In this document: piece by piece, positions 29,837 to 35,080 of the stretch
Numbering within the stretch: the first letter of the stretch is position 1
Layout: each line of letters begins with the position of its first letter
NCBI RefSeq assembly: GCF_017592555.1
Contig: NZ_JAGFNS010000033.1
Coordinates: 74,887-109,966 of the forward strand
Direction of reading: 5' to 3'
Source: Actinoplanes flavus
GTDB lineage: Bacteria; Actinomycetota; Actinomycetes; Mycobacteriales; Micromonosporaceae
Length of the DNA: 35,080 nucleotides
Notes under the pieces: generated by a model
What the model saw: the letters and a program-made list of their open reading frames with translations, nothing else
The model's database searches: none
Told to the model about the DNA's origin: nothing
Translations under genes and position numbers: made by a program

Positions 29837-32472
29837 GCATCGAGATCAACGGAACGCCGCACGACCGAAAACCCCGGCCCGGACAGTGCCTGCGCACCTA
29901 TCTGCGGGAGGAGGGCTGCTTCGGCGTCAAGAAGGGCTGCGACGCCGGCGACTGCGGAGCGTGCACGGTCCACGTTGACGGGAAACCGGTGCACTCGTGC
30001 GTCTACCCGGCCTTCCGCGCGCAGGGCCGCAGCGTCACCACGATCGAGGGCCTGGCCGGGCCGGACGGCCCGCATCCGGCGCAGCAGTGCTTCCTGGACG
30101 CGCAGGGTTTCCAGTGCGGCTTCTGCACAGCCGGCATGATCATGACGGCGGTGGCGCTTTCCGCCGAACAGCGCGAGGATCTGCCACGCAGCCTCAAAGG
30201 CAATCTCTGCCGATGTACGGGCTATCGCGCCATCACCGACGCCATCGAAGGGCGCCCCGCCGCCGTCACGCCGCGGGTCGGCTCGGCGGTCGGGTCGAAC
30301 CTCGGCGCCCCGGCCGGACCGCAGGTGGTCACCGGAACCGCCCGGTACACGTTCGACCTGGACGTGCCCGGGATGCTGCACCTCAAGGCGCTGCGGTCGC
30401 CGCACGCGCACGCCCGGATCCTGTCGATCGACGCCACCGCGGCGCTGGCCGTGCCGGGCGTGGAGGCGGTGCTCACCCACAAGGACGCCCCGGAGCGACT
30501 GTTCTCCACGGGGCAGCACGAGAACGAGGCGGAGGATCCGTACGACACCCGGGTTCTCGACGAGGTGGTCCGGTTCGTGGGGCAGCGGGTGGCGGCGGTG
30601 GTCGCGAGTTCCGAGGCGGCGGCGGAGGAGGGGGTGCGGCGGCTGCACGTGGAGTACGAGGTGCTGCCCGCCGTGTTCGATCCCGCGCAGGCCATGCTGC
30701 CCGGGGCGCCGCTGGTGCACGGGGACAAGGGCATCGCGCAGGGGATCGTGCGGGCCGACGCCAACGTGGTGGGGGAGTTGCACGCGACTCTCGGCGACGT
30801 GGGGCTCGGGTTCGCCGCGGCCGACGCCGTCTACGAGGCGACATTCCGGACGCCGCGCGTGCAGCACGCGAGTCTGGAGACGCACGGCGCCGTCGGCTGG
30901 CTGGATGACGACGACCGGTTGGTGATTCGCTCCAGCACGCAGACGCCGTTCCTCACCCGGCGCGCCCTCTCCCGCCTTTTCAGCATCAATCCGGACAAGG
31001 TACGGGTGGTCGCGGGCCGGGTGGGCGGTGGCTTCGGTGGCAAGCAGGAGATGCTCGTGGAGGATCTCGTCGCGCTGGCCGTGTTGCGCACCGGCCGCCC
31101 CGTCAAGTGGGAGTTCACCCGGTCCGAACAGTTCACGGCGGCGACCACCCGGCATCCGTTCACGATCACGGTCAAGGCGGGGGCGACACGGGACGGCACG
31201 ATCACGGCCCTCCAGCTGAACGCACTGGTGGACACCGGCGCCTACGGCAACCACGGCCCGTCGGTGATGCACCATGGTTGCCACGAGACGGTAGCGGTCT
31301 ACAAGTGCGGAAACATCCGTACGGATGCCTACACCGTCTACACGAACACGGTCCCCGCCGGAGCGTTCCGCGGCTACGGCCTCGGCCAGGTCACCTTCGC
31401 CGTCGAACAGGTCCTCGACGAACTCGCCCGCATGATCGACATGGATCCGGTGACGTTCCGCGAACTCAACGTGGTCCGCCCCGGCGACGACCTCACCGCC
31501 CCCGGCGCACACGTCCCCGACCTCGGCATCGCCAGTTACGGACTGGACCAGTGCCTGGCGAGAATGCGGGCGGCCGCCGCCACTTTCGACGAGGCCCCAC
31601 CCGGCTGGCTGGTCGGCCAGGGCATGGCCATCGCGATGATCGCCGCCGGCCCGCCCGGCGGCCATTTCGCCGACGCGACCGTCACCCTGCTCCCCGACGG
31701 CCGCTACGAACTGTCGGTCGGCACCGCCGAGTTCGGCAACGGCAGCACCACGGTCCACGCCCAGATCGCCGCCGACGAACTGCACACCACCCCCGACCGC
31801 ATCCTCATCAGACAATCGGACACCGACGTGGTCCGGCACGACACCGGCGCCTTCGCCTCCACCGGCGTGGTGGTCGCCGGCCAGGCGGTACTCCGCGCCT
31901 GCCGCGCCCTCCGCGCCCAGCTCCTCGCCCTCACCGGCCACACCCCCTCCGAGACTTACGCCCTGCGCACCCTGGACCCGTCGTCGCTGGGCACCGTCTC
32001 CGCGAGTGGCCATTTCGACGGCACCCCACGGTCGGTCGCCTTCAACGCCCAGTTCTTCCGCGTCGCCGTCGATCCCGCCACCGGTGAACTCCGCATCCTC
32101 CGCAGCGTCCACAGCGCCGACGCCGGAACCGTCATGAACCCGCTCCAGCTCCGCGGCCAGATCGAGGGTGGCGTGGCCCAGGCGCTGGGCGCCACCCTCG
32201 CCGAACACGTCGACATCTCCCCGGCCGGCGAGGTCACCACGACGACATTCCGCCAGTACCACCTCCCCACCGTGGCCGATATCCCACCGACCGAGGTCCA
32301 TTTCGCCACGACGACGGACACGATCGGGCCACTCGGGGCCAAATCGATGAGCGAGTCCCCGTACAACCCGGTCTCCCCGGCCTTGGGCAACGCCCTCCGC
32401 GACGCCATCGGCATCCGCCTGACCGACCTCCCCTACACCGCCGACCGCATCTGGCAGGCCTTGAACCCTTGA
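29833..32472 (+). CDS. Molybdenum hydroxylase, fused 2Fe-2S and molybdopterin subunit
   Basis: 879 residues. Residues 1-140 form the iron-sulphur part: plant-type cluster cysteines C36, C41, C44 and C56 (KGCDAGDCGACTV), then the second cluster C95, C98, C126 and C128 (CGFC ... CRC). A short hinge leads to the molybdopterin part (about 155-879): GPQVVTGTARYTFDLDVPGMLH, VAGRVGGGFGGKQEM, AGAFRGYGLGQ, and near the end GAKSMSESPYNPV, where E841 matches the catalytic Glu of the usual G-x-G-E motif. Such enzymes hydroxylate purines, N-heterocycles or aldehydes with water-derived oxygen; the substrate cannot be read from sequence. Fusion of the small and large subunits with a separate FAD subunit is a known variant. 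No cofactor-insertion (XdhC) gene is in view. Confidence 0.92.
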   Translation: MSIEINGTPHDRKPRPGQCLRTYLREEGCFGVKKGCDAGDCGACTVHVDGKPVHSCVYPAFRAQGRSVTTIEGLAGPDGPHPAQQCFLDAQGFQCGFCTAGMIMTAVALSAEQREDLPRSLKGNLCRCTGYRAITDAIEGRPAAVTPRVGSAVGSNLGAPAGPQVVTGTARYTFDLDVPGMLHLKALRSPHAHARILSIDATAALAVPGVEAVLTHKDAPERLFSTGQHENEAEDPYDTRVLDEVVRFVGQRVAAVVASSEAAAEEGVRRLHVEYEVLPAVFDPAQAMLPGAPLVHGDKGIAQGIVRADANVVGELHATLGDVGLGFAAADAVYEATFRTPRVQHASLETHGAVGWLDDDDRLVIRSSTQTPFLTRRALSRLFSINPDKVRVVAGRVGGGFGGKQEMLVEDLVALAVLRTGRPVKWEFTRSEQFTAATTRHPFTITVKAGATRDGTITALQLNALVDTGAYGNHGPSVMHHGCHETVAVYKCGNIRTDAYTVYTNTVPAGAFRGYGLGQVTFAVEQVLDELARMIDMDPVTFRELNVVRPGDDLTAPGAHVPDLGIASYGLDQCLARMRAAAATFDEAPPGWLVGQGMAIAMIAAGPPGGHFADATVTLLPDGRYELSVGTAEFGNGSTTVHAQIAADELHTTPDRILIRQSDTDVVRHDTGAFASTGVVVAGQAVLRACRALRAQLLALTGHTPSETYALRTLDPSSLGTVSASGHFDGTPRSVAFNAQFFRVAVDPATGELRILRSVHSADAGTVMNPLQLRGQIEGGVAQALGATLAEHVDISPAGEVTTTTFRQYHLPTVADIPPTEVHFATTTDTIGPLGAKSMSESPYNPVSPALGNALRDAIGIRLTDLPYTADRIWQALNP

Positions 32473-32943
32473 ACCGCACCCCTCCCGGTACGCCCTCCGC
32501 GCGCCACCGATGCATCCGCCCACCGGAGCGACGCACCCACGTCCGGGTCGCGCACCTCCACAGCATCCCGCCCCCGAGAGAGGCCTCCCGGGCGACAGCT
32601 GATCCGGCCCAGCCGGCCCTGGACGCTGTCTCGGCGGCGTCGAGCCAGCGCCCAGCGCCTGCCGATCGGTCCCGGCTGGTCGTCGGGGTTGTCTCGGTGC
32701 CGGCGAGCAGCGCTCAGAGCGCGGTTAAGACAGGGTCCTCAACTTCCTGATCTCGCTTCTTGCGCACATACATCCGGGTGAAGGCGGCGCGGGGCCGCCC
32801 ACGGCTGGGATGGGAGGTCGCTCACTTGAAGGTGGACGATCCCTTCCGCGGGTTCAACGCTCCCTGCCGACAGGGACCTGGACAGCGAGCCTTCGACGCC
32901 TCGAAAACATGAAACCTGCCCGAGCGTCCCGAATCACCTCATC
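32473..32943. other. Gene-free interval with hairpin repeats
   Basis: No credible gene. Holds a hairpin of the same family as at 28.4 kb (CGACAGC 32593-32599 / GCTGTC 32625-32630) and a single copy of the repeat core GCGCCTGCCGATCGGT near 32655, ahead of the tandem array. No terminator with a T-run is seen after the hydroxylase gene. Confidence 0.5.
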
Positions 32944-33203
32944 AGTGCCTGCCGATCGGTTCCGGCTGGTCAGGGGTCAAGTTCGACGCCCTTGAGGCAA
33001 CGCCAAGCGCCAGCCGATAGGTTCCGGCTCGCCGGAAGGACTGTTCGGTGCCTTTGAGGAGCGTCTAGCGCCTGTTGATCGGGTCCGGCTGGCGGTGGAG
33101 GTTGTGCTGCGTCGTTGAGGCAGCGTTCAGTGCCTGCCGATCGGTTCCGGCTGGCCGGAAGGGCTGTTTCGAAAGCTCCGAAACGGCTCTCACGGCCAGC
33201 CGG
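32944..33203. repeat. 61-62 bp tandem repeat (four copies) ending in a hairpin
   Basis: Units start at 32944, 33006, 33067 and 33129 (periods 62, 61, 62). The core is AG(C/T)GCC(T/A)G, then (C/T)(C/T)GAT(C/A)GG, then TCCGGCT, followed by a variable stretch and TTGAGG in most units. The last unit runs into a strong hairpin: 33147-33171 and 33179-33203, 25-nt arms with 20 matches, 7-base loop. Units are degenerate, without constant spacers, so it is not a CRISPR array. Confidence 0.7.
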
Positions 33204-33688
33204 GCAAGATCGACGACGGCGGACAGCCGCTCGACCGGACGCGCACGTCGCGAGGTCGGGGTATGCGATGCGGCGTGGATCGCGGAGCCGGTCGGCCATG
33301 ATCTGGGCCGGTCAGGCTCGTTCCGCGGCGGCGGATCTAGTGGTTGTGGGACGTGCCTTCACTGCAGCCGCGAAATCGGGGCTGCGGGACCCCATCCGAT
33401 ATCGCACCCTCGTTGGTGGCCGAGTGGTCTTGTGGTGGGGAATCTGGCAACTCGCGGAAATCCGTCCAATCGTTCCGTCCAGGACTCTGCGAGAGCATAG
33501 GTTATTTTCGGCATCAAGCATGAAATGGCTTGAGGAGGGGATTTCTTTCGAGTCGAGAGTGACGACGGGAGGGGCTGACAACCAGGATTTCGGCGCGTGG
33601 CGATAGGTCACTCTCTGCGGACGATTTGGCATGATCGACTTTAGTGGCGGGCTTACACTTTCTCGCTGCGGCGCGGGACAATTGGAGG
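33204..33688. other. Gene-free interval upstream of the last gene
   Basis: AT-richer than the rest, with frames of 100-160 codons that look non-coding (mixed third positions, no ribosome sites). It must hold the promoter of the gene at 33689. I recognise no element in it. Confidence 0.4.
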
Positions 33689-34831
33689 ATGCCGCAGCTT
33701 CAATTGTTCACCAAGGGCGAGATTTCCGAGATGCGTGACCGGAGCGCGCGCCGGAATCACTCGCCGGCTGCTGAACAATTCCGTCGCGAACACGACCGTC
33801 ACCGCGCGTGGGGGCTACGCAGGCGTCACGCTGAGCGGCTGCGCCGTATCCGCACCCGTGCCGACGAGGTGGCCCAGCCAGGCTGCCGTGTGCCGGAGAG
33901 CGGCACGGACAGCCGACCGGACACGATCGAACCAGTGCGCTCGGTGGATTCTCCGCCCACTCCCGGAGCATGCGGCGCTTATCCGGCCGAGCAGGCGGCA
34001 GCACAGGGTCGGCTGAGTAGCGACGGCATGAGCCAGTCCCACCACTATCGAGCTGCGCCGTGCCCCGGCCACCCGAAGAGCACCTCGCGTCGGGAGCGAG
34101 CGCAATCCCGGCCAGCCGACCGGCCGGCGGTAAACCTGCCCCAACTGCACGAACACGCCGGAGGTCCGGCACTACGGCAGGCCTCCCTTCGCCGATCCGC
34201 GTACCGTTCCGGCATGTCGGCCTTGTTGCCGCAGGTAGTGCTTTGGTCGGCGCGGGCGCTTCGGCTGAGCTCGTGGTGCCGGTTCGCGGCGGGCCGTTCC
34301 GATAAGTCGGTTCTGTCGCCACATGTGGGTTTCTGGTTGGCGCGGGCGCTTCGGCTGAAGTCGTCTTGTCGGTTCGCTGCGGGCGGTCCCGGCATGTCGG
34401 CCTTGTCGCCGCGGGTAGTGCTTCGGTCGGCGCGGGCGCTTCGGCTGAATTCGCCTTGCCGGTTCGCGGGCCGTTTCGGCGTGTCGGCTTTGTCGCCGCG
34501 GGTGGTGCTTTTGGCTGGCGCGGGCTCTTCGGTCGACCTCACCCTGTCGATCCGCGCACCGGCCTGGTGTGCGGGCTCTGCCACCACGGATGACCCTTCG
34601 ACTGACGATTCGTTGATCAACCCAACGATCCCGTTGAGCGTTCACGCCGGTCGAGCCCGCCGACCACAACGCTGCACCGGCTTCACCCGTCAACCACGAC
34701 CGCGAGCCGGTGGCGGTCGCCGCCAACGATGGCACACCGATTTACGGCGGGTGCCCACCACGGCTACCGACACGACCAGTCCGGCCAAGCCGATGATCGG
34801 CCAACGAGATCGGGGAGGCTGCTGCCGATAA
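33689..34831 (+). CDS. Conserved small protein with an unusual long C-terminal extension
   Basis: The first 60 residues (MPQLQLFTKGEISEMRDRSARRN, then FRREHDRHRAWGLRRRHAERLRR) are highly basic and helical and match, from memory, a short protein common in Micromonosporaceae; function unknown. Family members end after about 100-130 residues, but this frame runs 380 codons. After about residue 65 the sequence is low-complexity, and residues about 175-290 are a 30-residue repeat (GMSALSPRVVLRSARALRL and variants) made by a 90-bp DNA repeat. I trust the N-terminal part; the rest may be non-coding read-through of repeat DNA. The ATG at 33689 touches a GGAGG, too close for a normal site; an ATG at 33644 is in frame. 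Confidence 0.45.
   Translation: MPQLQLFTKGEISEMRDRSARRNHSPAAEQFRREHDRHRAWGLRRRHAERLRRIRTRADEVAQPGCRVPESGTDSRPDTIEPVRSVDSPPTPGACGAYPAEQAAAQGRLSSDGMSQSHHYRAAPCPGHPKSTSRRERAQSRPADRPAVNLPQLHEHAGGPALRQASLRRSAYRSGMSALLPQVVLWSARALRLSSWCRFAAGRSDKSVLSPHVGFWLARALRLKSSCRFAAGGPGMSALSPRVVLRSARALRLNSPCRFAGRFGVSALSPRVVLLAGAGSSVDLTLSIRAPAWCAGSATTDDPSTDDSLINPTIPLSVHAGRARRPQRCTGFTRQPRPRAGGGRRQRWHTDLRRVPTTATDTTSPAKPMIGQRDRGGCCR
34211..34560. repeat. 90-bp tandem repeat, four copies
   Basis: Unit landmarks (GGCATGTCGG or a variant) at 34211, 34301, 34391 and 34478: periods 90, 90, 87, all multiples of three. The core GGCGCGGGCGCTTCGGCTGA is identical in the first three copies; the fourth decays in its second half. 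Open frames cross it on both strands. Differences between copies 1 and 3 that I checked change amino acids in both candidate frames, so there is no sign of protein-level selection. Confidence 0.8.
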
Positions 34832-34914
34832 CCGTTCGGAAGTGGTCGAGTAGGCGATTAAGAATTGCCAGATGGGGCAGTTTTCCCGCCGCCATCGTGC
34901 CGATATAGAATCGA

Positions 34915-34929
34915 TCGACGTAGCGTCGA
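34915..34929. other. Small hairpin before the terminal repeat
   Basis: TCGACG (34915-34920) and CGTCGA (34924-34929) around a 3-base loop, in the short AT-richer stretch between the last gene and the heptamer repeat. Role unknown; no T-run follows. Confidence 0.3.
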
Positions 34930-34950
34930 CACTCGATGCGATACATTCTC

Positions 34951-35080
34951 GGCGACCGGCGACCGGCGACCGGCGACCGGCGACCGGCGACCGGCGACCG
35001 GCGACCGGCGACCGGCGACCGGCGACCGGCGACCGGCGACCGGCGACCGGCGACCGGCGACCGGCGACCGGCGACCGGCG
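34951..35080. repeat. 7-bp tandem repeat (GGCGACC)n running off the window
   Basis: Perfect repetition of GGCGACC from 34951 to the last base, 130 bp or about 18.6 copies, with no interruption. It continues past the window, so full length is unknown. Seven is not a multiple of three; translated, it would give a repeating seven-residue pattern with no stop in any forward frame. Confidence 0.95.

Noticed and set aside
29800..32523. 907-codon minus-strand frame opposite the molybdenum hydroxylase
   Set aside because: Antisense to a gene with clear 2Fe-2S and molybdopterin motifs; no motifs of its own.

Overview
The window is very GC-rich (well over 70 % G+C in the genes, with strong G/C at third codon positions), uses many GTG starts and carries gene families typical of actinomycetes: a DUF6230/DUF6114 pair, DUF2277, an Lrp regulator divergent from a three-gene branched-chain 2-oxoacid dehydrogenase operon, and many TetR/MarR/AraC regulators. 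The protein beginning MPQLQLFT near the right end resembles a small protein I associate with Micromonosporaceae, so an Actinoplanes-like chromosome is my best guess. That is an inference; there is no rRNA or other marker here to prove it.

Layout. 0-1.2 kb: truncated SDR oxidoreductase behind a TetR regulator, with a palindrome over the SDR promoter. 1.2-6.2 kb: a GNAT enzyme converges on a leftward six-gene run (GTP cyclohydrolase II ribA, RibD-like deaminase, MarR regulator, MFS exporter, DUF488, M19 dipeptidase-like) whose promoter holds a 22-bp inverted repeat. 6.25-7.05 kb: gene-free and repeat-filled, with a large palindrome, five copies of a 70-bp tandem repeat and a 107-bp element seen again at 23.7 kb. 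7.05-10.6 kb: AI-2E-type permease, then a 31-codon leader ORF coupled to an MFS exporter and its TetR regulator with a perfect 22-bp operator. 10.6-11.6 kb: a 26-codon mini-gene with its own terminator, followed by a compact array of eight tRNA genes (Trp, Phe, Glu, Gln, Thr, Ile, Glu, Asn), several with unusual features. 11.6-18.3 kb: MFS exporter, TPR protein that stops where a CHAT domain would be expected, secreted radical-copper (galactose/glyoxal) oxidase with a ricin-type lectin tail, and a frame-shifted WD40-like gene. 18.3-23.7 kb: E2, E1beta and E1alpha of a branched-chain 2-oxoacid dehydrogenase, divergent from an Lrp regulator and a cysteine-desulfurase-like PLP enzyme that lacks the catalytic cysteine. 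23.8-28.0 kb: GNAT, AraC, DUF2277, DUF6114, DUF6230. 28.0-33.7 kb: a two-gene molybdenum hydroxylase (FAD subunit plus fused 2Fe-2S/Mo subunit), flanked on both sides by gene-free DNA sharing one family of hairpin repeats. 33.7 kb to end: a small conserved gene running into a 90-bp in-frame tandem repeat, then a 7-bp repeat that continues past the window edge.

How parts work together. The ribA run looks like a regulated supply-and-export module using the early riboflavin/deazapurine reactions. The bkd-type operon feeds branched-chain acyl-CoA under probable Lrp control. Three MFS exporters are each close to regulator genes or operator-like palindromes, as is usual for resistance pumps. The most unusual parts are the tRNA array with its upstream mini-gene, the repeat-rich intergenic zones and the leader ORF of the second MFS exporter. 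I see no CRISPR array, insertion sequence or rRNA gene.
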